From Celoporthe dispersa (lineage: Eukaryota; Ascomycota; Sordariomycetes; Diaporthales; Cryphonectriaceae): 64,000 nucleotides of DNA. Numbering within the stretch: the stretch's first letter is position 1; every line of letters begins with the position of its first letter. The stretch lies in the NCBI GenBank assembly GCA_016584495.1, contig WAID01000003.1, positions 6,342,501-6,406,500 of the forward strand. The letters run 5' to 3'. Below are positions 43,137 to 55,380 of this stretch, one piece after another. Below the pieces are notes generated by a model. It worked only from the letters and a program-made list of their open reading frames with translations. It did not search any database and was not told the origin of the DNA. A program made the translations under genes and the position numbers.

Positions 43137-45393
43137 TCAGGGGTGTTCGGCAGCCCATCCCCGGAACCACTCCAGCGCCCCAGGGTTAGCCACCGAGGCA
43201 TTCGTCCGCACCGGCAGCCCGCTCAGGATCTGCTTGACCGCCACCTCGATCTTCTTGCCGTTGCTCGTCCTCGGGACCCCCTCGGGCCCACACTCGGCCA
43301 CGACGGCAGGGACGTGCCGAGGGCTCAGCCGGTCCCGGATCACGCGCTTCACCTCTGTGTCCGTCGCGCCGGCCACGAAGCGGTGTCCCTCGCGCATGAC
43401 GAGGAACAGGCAGACGGACTCGTCGGTGTCGATGGCGGGGCGGCGACGGCCTATGCAGACGGCGTCGGCGATGGTGGCGGCGAAGTAGCGGGTGAGGATG
43501 TTGTAGATCTCTGCGGAGCCAAAGCGCACGCCGGCGGGCTTGAGGACGCCGTCGGAGCGGCCGAGCATGACGAGGCCGCGGGTGGGGGTGAGGGAGACGA
43601 AGTCGCCGTGGGCCCAGATGGGGCCCTGGGGGTTGTGAAGCGCTCGAAGCTTGGGTGGTGGTGGTGAGTCAGCCGGTGCCTGTCTTCTGTCCGCGTGTGG
43701 GGGGAGGGGGGAGAGGGGGGGGGGGGAGAACGCACTAGGCAGCTCGATACTTGTCATCACCACCCTCGCCGAAGAAGGTCAGGGGCTGGCATGGGAACGG
43801 CTTCACACAGACCAGGTCGCCGGGGCTGCCGGGCGGCTCGACAGGGCGGGGGTCGTCCGCGGGCGAGGCGCTGTCGACAACCTCGACGGCCATGCCCAGG
43901 CCGGCGCACTGGATCTCGCCGGCGCGGACAGGCAGGAGGGGGCAGGGGGCGCCGAACAGCGAGATGATGTCGGTGCCGCCCGTGATGCTGCCCAGGTTGA
44001 CGGTGCTGGGGAAGGCGTCGTAGACGAAGGAGAAGGTGGAGGGCGGGAGGGGGCTGGCGGTGGAGTAGACGGCCTCGAGGGCGGAGAGGTCGAGGGCCGG
44101 GTCGTCGGCGGGGCGCACGCCGGCGGCCTCGAGGGCGACGAGGTAGGCGGCGCTGGTGCCGAAGTGGGTGACGCGGAACCGCGAGAGGAGGCGCGGGAGC
44201 GACAGGTGGCCGTGGGGGCGGAAGGGGGAGCCGGTGTAGAGGACGAGGGAGGCGCCGGTGGCGAGGGCGGAGATGCTCCAGTGCCACATCATCCAGGAGG
44301 TGGTCGTGTAGTAGAGCATGCGGCTGGCGGCGGTGAGGGAGCAGTGCAGGAGGTGCTCCTTCTTGTGCTGGAGGAGCGTGCCCGCCGCAGTGTGGACGAT
44401 GGCCTTGGGGAGGCCCGTGGTGCCGCTGCTGTAGAGGATGTAGAGCGGGTGCGACGGCGGCAGCTGCTCGAAGCGCAGCGGCTCGCCCGGCGGCGAGGTC
44501 GCCAGGAAGTCGTCCCAGCTCTCCACCCGCCCGGCCCCGGCCCCGGCCCCAGCCCCTCCCCGCAGGCCCTCGAGGCCCATGTCGGCCCCGCGCAGCGTCT
44601 CGATGACGACCACCAGCCTCAGGCCGCCGCCGCCCGCCCCTGCCGCCCGCAGCCCCGCCACGACCTCGGCCGTCTTCTCGGCGCCTGACCACTCCTTGCC
44701 GTTGTACACCATCGCGTTGTCCGCAAACAGCACCTTGGGCCCGATCTGGGCCAGCCGGTCCAGCACGGCAGACACGCCCGTGTCGGGGCTGATGCCCGTC
44801 CACACGGCACCGGCGGAGGCGGCAGCCAGCATCGCCACCAGCGCCTCGACGTGGTTCGACACGTAGCCCGCCACGACCTCGCCCTCCCGCAGGCCCGACG
44901 CCCGCAGCGCGCCCGCGCACCGCCTCACCGCCTCGCGCAGCTGGGCCCAGGTCGTCTCGCGCACGCCGCCGCCGCCGCCCTCTCCCGCGCGCTCCGTCAC
45001 CGTGATGACCGCGGTGCTGTTCTTGTCGACCCACTCGCCCGCCGGGAACAGGAGGTTCTCTGCAAAGTTCAGCCTCGCGCCCGCGAAGAAGTCGGGCCTG
45101 GGGAACATGGGCGGCGGGGACGAGGGCGGGGACGACGGGGGCAGGACGTGGTCGTAGGGCACCGAGGCCCGGACCCCGCAGAACTCCCACACGGCGCCCC
45201 AGAACCCGGCGAGGTCGTCAATGGACCACTGGTAGAGCGCCTCGTACGAGTCCAGGCCGAGGTCGGGTCGCCTCTGGCCGACATGGCGCATGAAGCGGGC
45301 GAGGTTGGTGCTGGACGGGTCTGGGTGCCTCCAGAGCACGGGCGCCTCGCCGTTGGTCCCATGGAGGGGTTTGAGGGTGTCCTGGGCTGCCAT
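43137..45393 (-). CDS. Acetoacetyl-CoA synthetase, frameshifted
   Basis: Two exons, 45393-43736 and 43649-43137; corrected length about 723 residues, normal for the family. The enzyme activates acetoacetate with ATP and CoA and links leucine/ketone-body breakdown to sterol and lipid synthesis. Motifs in order: ARLNFAENLL, the AMP-binding loop YILYSSGTTGLPKAIVH, TTTSWMMWHW (characteristic of this subfamily), GSITGGTDI, and in exon 2 MLGRSDGVLKPAGVRFGSAE and TSNGKKIEVAVKQILSG with the catalytic lysine. The exon junction gives KYRAA-YFERF. The frame breaks just after YFERF at about 43638; one missing C restores HNPQGPIWAHGDFVS. The start at 45393 (MAAQDTLKPLHG) is the usual N-terminus; the frame is open upstream but is not conserved-looking. 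It is convergent with nhx1. Confidence 0.92.
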
Positions 45394-46633
45394 TCCTGTC
45401 TGTGGTGAGGGTGTGTCTCTGGCCGAGGGCAGCTCGCGGTCAAGGCATGGCCGTGTTGGGCTGAGGGACGAGAGGAGAGGGACGAGAGGAGAGGGACGAG
45501 GCAGGCCGGGAAGCCACACAGGTCAGGCACGACACCGCGGCAGCCGAGGGTGAGCTTCAGACGACGGCGTGCCGAGGATACCCGCAGCGCCTCCCTGCCC
45601 GACAAGGACGACGCCGGGACTGTGCGGTGTTCCAGCTGCTCTCGCGTCCCATCTTCGCATCTCTCCGGGCGTGTAATCTCAGGAGAAGGACTACTGCTCC
45701 AGAGATCTTTTCTCTTTCTTTCCCTCCCCTTCCTTGGTTCTTTCTTGGAGACAGATTGGGAAGGTAGAGAAAGAGGCAGCTACGATGCTGGTGAGCGGGG
45801 TCCGGCGGACGGTGGGGTGACATCGAGGCTAGGCCTGTGTCTACATGTGTTAGTTACTTATGGTACGTACCAGTTACGGAGATGGTGGGTAGGTCCTTCT
45901 GGATGTACTGGGCGTGGTAGGCCAGGAAGGGGCTGGGTTGATCGACCTGGTGAATTCTCTCTTGTTCATAAAGTATGGCCACATGATCGGTTTTCTTATT
46001 TTTTTCTTCTTCCCCTTCTCTTTCTCTCTTCTCTATAAATAATGTTTCTTTTGCAAACTTTGGTGGATGGATGCTCCTGTTGTCTGCAATATGAATGTGA
46101 GCCCAGGGGCTGAGGGCATAAGAAACCTAGGTGGGGGGATGGGGGCTGCATTTAAGGGGGCTGCATTGAGAGGCCCGTTCCTCGTCCGTGTCCAACTTGT
46201 ACAAGAGACAACAAGCTCTTGGGGAGAGAAATCAATAAGAAAAAAAAGAAGAAAATAAAAGATAAAGGAAACCTCCCAATTCAGGCCATTTCCATCTTTG
46301 CCCAATATGTGCGGCATATGCAGCTGCTGATTTCCACAACGCCACCCAGAAATTTCTCTGGCGACCCCTCATCTCAAGAACTCGCGATTTTTTTTTCTTG
46401 GTTTCCTTTTCATATTGCTCGTTTCCCACATGCAATGCAGCAGAATTCATTTGGTATCGCTGTTGAGATCTCTGTCTCTTCCTCTCTTCCTCTGCCCGCC
46501 AAGAGAACTCCGCCCAAACACCACGGCATCATTATTGCTCAATATGAATCAACTCAATATCTCTCCGCCGCCTTCTCTCAATGCCAGCGAGAGGGGTATA
46601 TAATATGGTATGCGTGTATATGCGTAGCCCAAG

Positions 46634-46685
<52 letters not shown>

Positions 46686-47422
46686 CTTTCAAGAAAAAAA
46701 AGGAGGGAAAAAAAAAAGGACATGCATTCCGCCTTGTCTTTGCCCAGATGAATACCTGCCAGCTGGCTTGGTCCAATGTTCCGATCCCATTCACGCCGCC
46801 TCCCGTTTTTTTTTAAAAAGAAAAAAAATCAATCCCACCCGTCAGATGTATCTGTATGTATGTACCATCGATGTGTGTGTGTGTATGTAATGCATCAAAT
46901 CACCCAGCCACCCTCTGTTTTTTCTTTTTTTCTTTCTTCTTCCCCCCTCCTGCCCCACAGACAAAACACATCGAGACCAGAAGAGACACGGTACCGCATA
47001 TATACACAAAAACAAAACGAAAAAAAAAAAAGACAAGCAGTCCGTCCTCTGGTCTCTCCCTAGGGCAGCTGCCAGGTGTGATGCAAAGAATCTCTCTTAT
47101 TGCGATAATACAATTCCCCCAGATCAACCAGTCATCCATGCTCGGTCCCCGTCCGTCCGTCCGTCCCTCCCTCTAGAGAGGAGAAAATCCAACCTCTCTT
47201 CTCCCTGCGGCTGAGGAGGGCGGTTGGGAGGGAGAGAAGGCGGTCACCTCGCCGGGTGTGGGGCGGGCGACCCAGCGCAGCAGACCCTCCCTCGGTCAAC
47301 TGCTCCGTGTATGAGTGCGTTTGTATGCGTGCTGTTGTCAACCGTGAGACCTGTTCGCCGCCAGGCCCTGGTCCTCCCGTCACCATCAGCCAACCAACCA
47401 CCCTCCTCCCCCACCCCCCTCA
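45394..47422. other. Intergenic region with long CT microsatellite
   Basis: This contains the acetoacetyl-CoA synthetase promoter and the set2 3' flank. It is dominated by simple sequence, including a perfect CT array (46635-46681), homopolymer A/T runs and alternating TG near 46873-46885. No gene is supportable. Confidence 0.5.
46635..46681. repeat. (CT)n microsatellite
   Basis: A perfect CT dinucleotide array of about 23 units lies in intergenic DNA. Confidence 0.95.
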
Positions 47423-50400
47423 TTACTGCCCTATGATCATCTGCTTGGCATGCCCACCATTATCAAGGTTTCTATCCAGGTCACCCCCAGCAGGGCCTGG
47501 AGACATCTCGCCCATCCGCCCGTTGGCAGCCGCCGCGTGGTGGCTCTGCTGCTCCATCTCGAAATCCCGCATGGCCTCCTCGTTCTCGCGCTGCAGGTCC
47601 TGTTCCTGGCGGAATCTATCCTGCTCGGCTTCGTCGGCGAGGCGCTCGGCCTCCTCCTGCTCGCGCGAGAAGTCCTCCTCTGCCTGGGGCGGCGTCATGT
47701 TCAGGCCGCTCTCCAGGACCGCGTCCGGAGGCGGCGGCGGCGGAGGGGGGGCTGGGCTCGTCGGCCGTCTCCTCGTCCTTGAGACGCTTGGCCGACGGTG
47801 GGTCCTCGGGCGTCAGGCTCAGCCCCATGCGGTCGCCATCCTCCTCCCGCTTTCGCTTGCTGGCCGGCGAGCTCGCCGGGACGTCCTCCGCATCGCTCAT
47901 GGTGACGTCGTCGTCCCCCGCAGCGTCGCCTGGTGTCTCTACGGATGCGACGGCGGCCTCTGCCGTGCCCAGCTCCCCGCCCGCCTTCTCCGCGCCGCCG
48001 CCGCCGCCGCCGCTGCTGTGCGGCACCGCCCGTCCCGTCTTGCGCCTCTCATGCTCGTTGTGCTTCAGGACCGCCTTGTCCAGGAAGTCCTTGACGTACC
48101 TCTTGACCTTCTTCTCCTGCTTCTCCGAGATTAGGGTCGGGTCGTCGACGCGCTGGTGCTTGTAGTCGGACGAGACAAGGGTCTTGCTGACATCCTTGGC
48201 GTGCCGCTTCAGCTCCTCCTTGGGCAGCTTGTGGCGAAACTTGTCCACGACGTACTTGACGTGAGGGAAGAGCTGTAAGAAGAAAAAAAGAAAGAAAAAA
48301 GAAAGAAACGTGACCGTCAGCTGATGTGATCTTAAAAAAAAAAAAGAACCCGCGTGATGGATGAAAAGCGGGGGGGAGAGGGGGGGGGAAACCGGCGGGA
48401 TGGGCGACTCACCGTGTTCTCGTAGATCTTCATCTGTTTCTGGACCGGCAGAGAACGCCACTTTTCCTTCTTGGTCTCCTGGACAGGTGTCGGCTGCCGC
48501 TGCGGGGTGAGCGATGCAGACGGCTTAGGGGTCGGCTCCTTGGTCAGGCTGTCGATGATGTCCTGGAGCGCCTTCTGGTCCTGCTCCTTCTTGGAGGGGA
48601 CCTTGGCGGTGTCCGCAGGGGCTGTCGGCCGCTGCCAGGTGGTGGTGCCCGCGTTGTTGTAGTAGTACACGTTGCCGCGGGGGTCCTTGGCCATGTGCCA
48701 GCCGGTGGGCAGGGCGTGGCTGCTGGGGGTGAAGACCCGCCGCCTCTGCTGGTGTGCGAAGAAGGAGGCGTTCCGCTGCGGGATCTTGCTCTTGGGGCCC
48801 TTGGGGATGACGGCGCCAGGCAGGAACCCCGGCGTGGCCTGTGCGGAGGAGGCCGCCTCGCGGTCCAGGTTCCGGCGCTCCTCGAACGAGTTGGCAGGCT
48901 GGGCGTTGGGGTCAAACTTGCGCCGGGGGATGCGGTAGGCGGTCTCCAGTTTGCTCCACTCCTCCAGCAGGCGCCTGGACTCGGCCGCCACGTCCTCGTG
49001 CTCCGCCGCGGTGAGGCCCTCGATGACCGTCTCGATCTTGGAGTCCGAGATCTTGTTCTTGGTCAGCCGCGGGAACCTGTAGAGGATGTCGAGGACCTGC
49101 AGGATGATGTTGTCGTCGCCCTGGAAGGTGGTGAGGATGGTCTTGAGGATCTGGTAGCCGTGCATCTGCACCACCCTGTTCCGCACCCGGTCGTCGTCGG
49201 CCCGCTGGATGCGCTGCAGGAGCTTGACGGCGATCCACTTCTCCTTGCACTGCATGAGGGCGGCCATGACCTTGGTGACGCCGTGCTCATCGAGGCCCGG
49301 GAGCTGCACGCTGTTGACGTACTCCTCGTCGTCCTCGGTGGCCTTCTTCCTGCGGGGTTTCTTGGCCACCGCGGTGTCCCAGCCGTCGCCGTCGTCGATG
49401 CCGAGGGCCTCGATGGTGGCCAGGGGGCAGCTTGGTGGCGCGCTCCGTCTGGGTCTTGCCGCCGATGAAGCCGGTGCAATTCGGCTCCCCGCAGTAGCAG
49501 GGCTGCGGCTCGGCGCCGTAGCGGTCCACGTTGTAGTTAAAGACGAGCTCCTCTCCGGCCCTGATGGCCCGGCTGGTGAAGATGCCCATGCGCAGCTTGT
49601 CGCCCACCACCCACTTGTCCACGTAGCAGTTCGGGCTGCACGAGTGGTTGCAGAACCGCCCCAGGTTCCCCTTCTTGGTCGCATCCACAAACTCGGTCCT
49701 GGTCAGCGACATAAAGTAGAAGTGCCTGATGCCTTCCTGGTCGTACTGCATCATCCGGCGCCGGAACGTGGGCTCGTTGATGACCTCGCCAATGTACTCA
49801 AACACAAAGTCATTAGCCTGCAGGTCGGCGTTGGCCCGCAGGCCGTAGCCCTTCTTCTCCGTCTTGATGACGGACACGTCAGCATACTGCTTGCGCTGGA
49901 AGCGCTGGTTCTCGCAGCTGAGACCGCAGTTGCACTCGCTGTCGACGCATTCCATCTTGGTCGCCCGGTTGATGCAGTCAGAGTCTTCACCGCACGCGTA
50001 ATTCTGTCCATCGCCTACACACACACACAAACACACACACACAGACCAGAGTTAGGGGCGGGGAGGCACTCCAAGACGGGAAGCGGTTGGGGGGAGGGGG
50101 GGGAGGGTGAGGGGAGGGGGCAGGGAGCTAGGGGGCACACGACTCACGCCATTCTGCCGAGCAGTCGCAGTCCAACGCATCGTGCTGCGAGGCGCCCATG
50201 TTCTTGGAGCCATAGAGGCAGTCATGAATGACCTGAAAGGCGCTGGTAGACTCTTGTGTTGCGTCGGGCAGGTGGTCGAAGAGGGCGGTGTCCGGGACCG
50301 CACCTTGGCCGACGACGACTTCTTGGGCGGCTTGGGCGCGGGCTCGGTATCCGGGGTCGAGGTGCTCTCGTTCTCGGCTTTGACTCCTGGCGACATGCTC

Positions 50401-50546
50401 GAGGATCGCGATGGCGGCTTGGACCCGTTGGGCGATGTGGAGGCGCTCCGCCTCTCTTTCTTCAGTGGCGGCCCATCTTGTAGAAAAGGAGCAGCCTCGA
50501 CCTTGATAGCTGCGGGCGCCCCGGCAGCGCGATCCTCCTCCTCCAT
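47423..50546 (-). CDS. set2: Histone H3K36 methyltransferase Set2, three frameshifts
   Basis: Three exons, 50546-50148, 50014-48413 and 48272-47423; corrected length about 949 residues. Domains in order: an AWS zinc-binding segment (CDCSAEW through CNCGLSCENQRF, about 128-173), the SET domain (about 174-297, with FCNHSCSPNC and ELVFNYNVDRYG), post-SET (CYCGEPNCTGFIG, about 306-317), a helical TFIIS-N-like region (about 375-480), a WW domain (GWHMAKDPRGNVYYYNN, about 568-597) and a C-terminal SRI domain (LFPHVKYVVDKFRHKLPKEE, from 668) that binds phosphorylated RNA polymerase II. The enzyme methylates H3K36 during elongation. Frame breaks lie at about 50291-50297 (one base missing, restoring TALFDHLPDATQ), 49423-49427 (one extra) and 47745-47751 (one extra). 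The last exon ends in a Gln/Glu-rich tail. Confidence 0.93.
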
Positions 50547-53225
50547 CTTCCAGACAAGGTGCGGCTTCTCTCCACGCCAGAGAGAGAGGACGCGAGGAGC
50601 GGGCGCTTTCGAGGTGGGACGCGGTGGGAGGAGAGGTAGAAGGGAGCGAGCGAGCGAGAGGGAGAGAAAGAGGGGGCGCGGAGAGAGAGAGAGGGAGGGA
50701 GAGAGGGAGAGAGAGGCGGTTATGAGGAAGTCGGAGCGCTTCGTGAGGGATTTGCGCGGGCCATAGACTTGCTCGTGCGGATCGGAGGAGTGAGCAGCGG
50801 TGGAAGCGGGTAGAATCGCAGGTCGAGGAGGTAGGTGGGTGATGGTGATGGGGTCAACGGGCTAAGCTGGAAGCATCAACGGGGTCGCTATCGCACTTCC
50901 TCGCACAGCAGCACCTGCGACATGGCAGCAGCAGCGCCAACTCCTCCTTGAAGACGGTGTGCTGTTCCTCGCTTCTCTGCCCTGTTCCTCCCTGGTCTGT
51001 CAGTCTCAACAAAAAGAAAAAGAAAAAACCTCCAGAGTGGTGTTGGCACGGCGGCTGATCCAAGTCCAGTCGGGTCCCTTGGTCACTGGGCAAGATTTGG
51101 TTGCGCAGATTGCAGTTGGCCAAGGAAGAAAAAAGTCTTGGTGTGTTTGCGACGGGTGCGGAAGTCAACCAAGTGCATACCCGGCAGACACAAGTGCCAT
51201 CTGCCACTGCCTCTCACTGGGCTTTCTCCTGTGGGTCTGGCCAGATGCAGAGTCCAGGTGGGGCTAGGCCCTTACCTGGTGGAGGAGGGGTGGTGAATTT
51301 GGGGCAGACCTTGGGCCCCCAGGGGTGGTGGGGAGGGGGGGGCTGCTGTGAGCCTACCTACAGCGCCCTGGCGCCCTGTAGTTTAGGTGGTAGTTTAGGT
51401 GGTCTGAATTGAAACGACACAGTCAGCCATCGATGCAATCTTCCAAGGCGCCCAAAAACATTCACACTCTCTCTCGAGGTGACCCATCCTCACCCTTGTG
51501 ATCCTGAGGGGAAGACAATCCAGCAAGACATGCTCCTTGTCGCTGATGAATCTATCACGGGTGAGGCCTCTCCAGACGGAGCATATGGGTCCCAATTAGG
51601 TCTGCTTCGGAATGGGTGAGGATCCAGGCGTGAGCTAGGAGGGCGCTTGCCAGGTGTTCGCCTTCTGCTGGTCAATCTACTTCCGCCATTAGGCCTGCCC
51701 TGCCCGAGAGGCTTCCAAAAAGTGCACACGGCGGCGTGAAAACTCTTGCCCAGATCTTCCATGCTTTTTGTGATGATCCTCTGCACCGCAATTCTTATTT
51801 TCCTTTTCCTTCTCTTTTTTTATTTTTTGCCTTCTTCTTCTTCTAAAAGGCTTAGCGTTTGGACAGGAGAGTGATAAAACACACACAGGGTAGGTAGGCC
51901 ATGGTTCGCAGGTTTCCCCGCCATCAGCAAGAAATATCCACCTGAACCAGAGCATACATGAAAATGTGAAAGGTTTAATAATGCCATGTGACGATGCTTG
52001 GGGGCTCATCCAGGTAGAGAAATCACTGATAAGAGGGGCGAGAGGGTACTTATATACATTCTCGAGCTGGCCCCCCAAGGATCAGGACCCAGAACGAGCA
52101 TGACCAAAAAAAGAGAAGGAAGAAAAAGAAATACAAATGCAATTGTTCTGCACCTCAGCCTCACCCTTGGAGCGGTGCTTCTGGTTCATAAAGATAGGTA
52201 GCATCACCAAGGATCCTAACATACATGGTCAGACTGCAGGCACTGAGTGCCACAGGGTGTGTTGTACAGCACCATGTGTAAGTGGCCAGAGCTTCACAGG
52301 ATCACAGGAGGCTGTGTCCTTGGCCAGCACAGCACGAGACGTGAGAAGCCAGCCCGGTCTGATGTCTCGTGTGTGGATGGCATTTCCTGACCAGGAAAAA
52401 GAAAAAAAAAAAGAAGGAAAAAAAATAGACTTTTTTACCGCCTCCATTCTTCTGCTCCTTTTTTTAGTTTCCCCCCTCTCTGGATATATCAAATCCTATA
52501 CCTATACCTGATATGGCGGGTTGCTGTAAGGATATCACCTCATGACCTGCGGTGGTAGCAACGAGTGTCTCTTAACAGGCAGATCGCCGAGGGCCTGCAA
52601 GCCCCCCGGCCTCAGGGAAGAAGCAGGTTCGCTCGTCCCCTCCCCCGGGGTGACACCCACATGGAAGTAGCAGGCGGTCAACCGGAACCAAGGAGGAGAG
52701 AAAAATAAAAAGGGAAGGAAAAGAAAAAAGAAGGAAAAAAAAACTAACTGCTGCGGGTGCTAATTGCTGCCCATCCCTGGAGGGTTGGGCTGGGCTGGGG
52801 GAGATAATCTGGGATGGATGGTCGAGTAGATTTCCCGTGTGTCGTGGCGACGGTGCCAGCGCATTTCTGCAGGGCCGGTGTGTGTGTAGTGGTAGTGGAC
52901 CCTGGGCTAGAGAGGTTTCGAGGAGGGAGCGGTGAGGAGGTACAGACAAGTAAGGTTACGAAAAGGAACGGAAGAGAGAGAGAGGAAGGAATTTATATTG
53001 ACCCGGCGGTGCCCACTTCTGAACACGCCCGAGAGAGAGAAAGAGAGATTAAGAGGGAAAGAGAGACGGAGACGGTGACTCTTGGTGCTTGCCTCCTCCT
53101 CGAGAACTCATCCATCCTTCTTTCCCCAGAAGATCGCCGACACACATACACACATACACTTGCACACATGCACACCTACCTACACCCACAAACAGGGCGC
53201 GAACGTACACATATATAACACACAA

Positions 53226-53227
<2 letters not shown>

Positions 53228-53264
<37 letters not shown>
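53228..53264. repeat. (CA)n microsatellite
   Basis: A CA dinucleotide array of about 18 units, flanked by further imperfect CA-rich sequence from 53140. Confidence 0.95.
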
Positions 53265-53268
<4 letters not shown>

Positions 53269-54650
53269 CTTACAGACCACGATCGAGACCACTGCACAGG
53301 CAGGATCAGATCAGAATGCGGCTCGATCAATCCTCAGAGAACCGCTGGCTCGTGCCCCAAGAGGGTCGGTCGCTCACCCGCCGGCCACCCTGCTGATGGG
53401 CCCTCGCTCATTGGTGAGACGGCGCAGGTGCTGCCAACCACTAAGAATGTCGAGATGCGACCGTCAGAAAAAGGCTCTTGTCCCACCCCCGAAGGGATGC
53501 CCCTGGGTAATCAAAAGAGAGAGAGAGAGAGAGTAAGAGAGGGCCCCCAAATGCGAGGTCTCATTGGACTGAGCACTGGCCAGAGGTGGTCCATGATTCG
53601 ACAGCCTTGCAGCAAGTTGTAAGTCAAAATTGAACCCTGGTCGCCGGTGTTCTCCCTTGATGGGTCGATTACGGTCAAAGAAAATCCCCAGTTCCCCATC
53701 CTGTTTGGGACAGGATTCAGGTCCGCGAGCGAAGACGGGCGACCGGGCTCGTGATGGCTGACAAGAGCTAGCAGCAGCAGCAGCAGCGAGCGACCAGACA
53801 GTCCCAAAGAAGAAAAAAAGAACAATCATCGCGCGGTCCCGTGGCACCCAAGCGGCCCTAGAAAGGGGGTGTCAGGTGCACTGGTCGGGTTGAACCCCAT
53901 TGGCCTAGACGCTGCGGCCGGTGTCATGTTCGCGATGCTGGCGGTGGTGGCGCGCCCTCGAAGGAGGGGGTGTGCATGTGCATGCACCCAGTGCATGACG
54001 ACGGGCATACCGCGCGACAAGAGTGTGTGTGAGAGAGAGTGTGTGTGTGAGAGAGTGAGAGAGAGAGAGGGAAGAGAGAGAGGGAAGGGAGTGAGCGGGC
54101 GGGCGAGTGAGTGAGCCGAGGGAAGCTCTGCCGCATTGGTGCTGCATTAGACCAGACCCGCTCCGGCCGACTCGACTCATCCCATCCCCATCTCATGCGC
54201 TCTGGCACCGGCACACTGCCGCTGCTTGCGACAAAATGCGACAGCTCGATTCGGGTGCGATTTCACGATGCGAGTGGCATGACAGCCCCAGCCCCCAGCC
54301 CTGCGCTCACTACCACCCGCCCGCCTATTTCTCGCTTCTTTTCCCTCTACCCTGGGTGGGCGGAGGGGGAGGGAGATGGGCGGAAAGCCAAGTTTCAGCC
54401 CTGCATGCTTCTTCTCGATGGCAGTGCAAGACCATCACCTTGGAGGTGGGCAGTTCGGGTCAGGCTAGACTGAGGCACTGTGTTTCATTTTGTTCCTGCT
54501 TTTGGTGGTGATTTTTTTTTGGTTTTTTTTTTCCCTCTCCCTCCCACCGTGCCCCTGCAGCCTCTACATGGAGGCAGAAGAAAAGAAAAAAGAGAGAAAA
54601 ACAAAGAGACACACACAACTTGAAAACCTCCGACTCGAATTAGGAACCAA

Positions 54651-54694
54651 GACCAGGACCCAGGACCAGGACCCAGGACCAGGACCCAGGACCA
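54651..54694. repeat. 13-base minisatellite
   Basis: About three and a half head-to-tail copies of GGACCAGGACCCA. The unit itself is built from a GGACC(A/C) half-repeat. Confidence 0.9.
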
Positions 54695-54820
54695 AGGAAC
54701 CAGGTTTACGCTGGCTGGCTGGTTCATCTGACTTGGTGGTTTCCCCTTCTTCATCTCATCATCTATCGAAAAGCCAAGGAATCGCGAGAGATACACACAG
54801 ACACACCCACACACACAAAC

Positions 54821-54840
54821 ATATATATATATATATATAT
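54821..54840. repeat. (AT)10 microsatellite
   Basis: A perfect AT array follows an ACACAC tract and is followed by CTCTCT, so three dinucleotide repeats abut. Confidence 0.95.
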
Positions 54841-55342
54841 CTCTCTCTCTCCTCGGAACCCACGAGAGACATCTGAGAACGCCTCTTTGATTCTGGGAAA
54901 ATTTGAGAAAAGATTTGAGTTCTTTTCTTTTTACTCTCTGCCAATCTCCGGGGACCACCAGCACGTGGGAGAAACATTTTAACCTTCTTGATCCTGGCTG
55001 CAAATCTCATCTCGGGCCCCGGCCAAGATTTGCCAGATTGCCTCACCCGGTGGGCCACTCACTTGTGACCTACAAGCTGGGGAGCCGGGACGAGCTTTCG
55101 ACCTGGGAACCGGACGCCACACCTTAAGAGGCGACAAATAAGCCAGCTATCCGGACGAGAAGAGGATACCTGCATCATTGTCATCATCATCATCATAGCA
55201 GCAACAGACGACGGACGGCCCTGGACCGGCCCGGGGCGCGTTGTATCAAGACTGTGGTCGTTCTCCCATGATCGCATGTCTTCTTCGTCCCAACGACCAA
55301 CCGAGCAGACCATCCATCGCCTCGCTCTTTTGATCCTGACTC

Positions 55343-55380
55343 GACATACGACATACGACAGACGACAGACGACAGACGAC
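55343..55380. repeat. 7-base minisatellite
   Basis: Five units of GACATAC/GACAGAC plus a partial sixth. The first two units differ from the next three by one base, indicating successive duplications. Confidence 0.9.
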
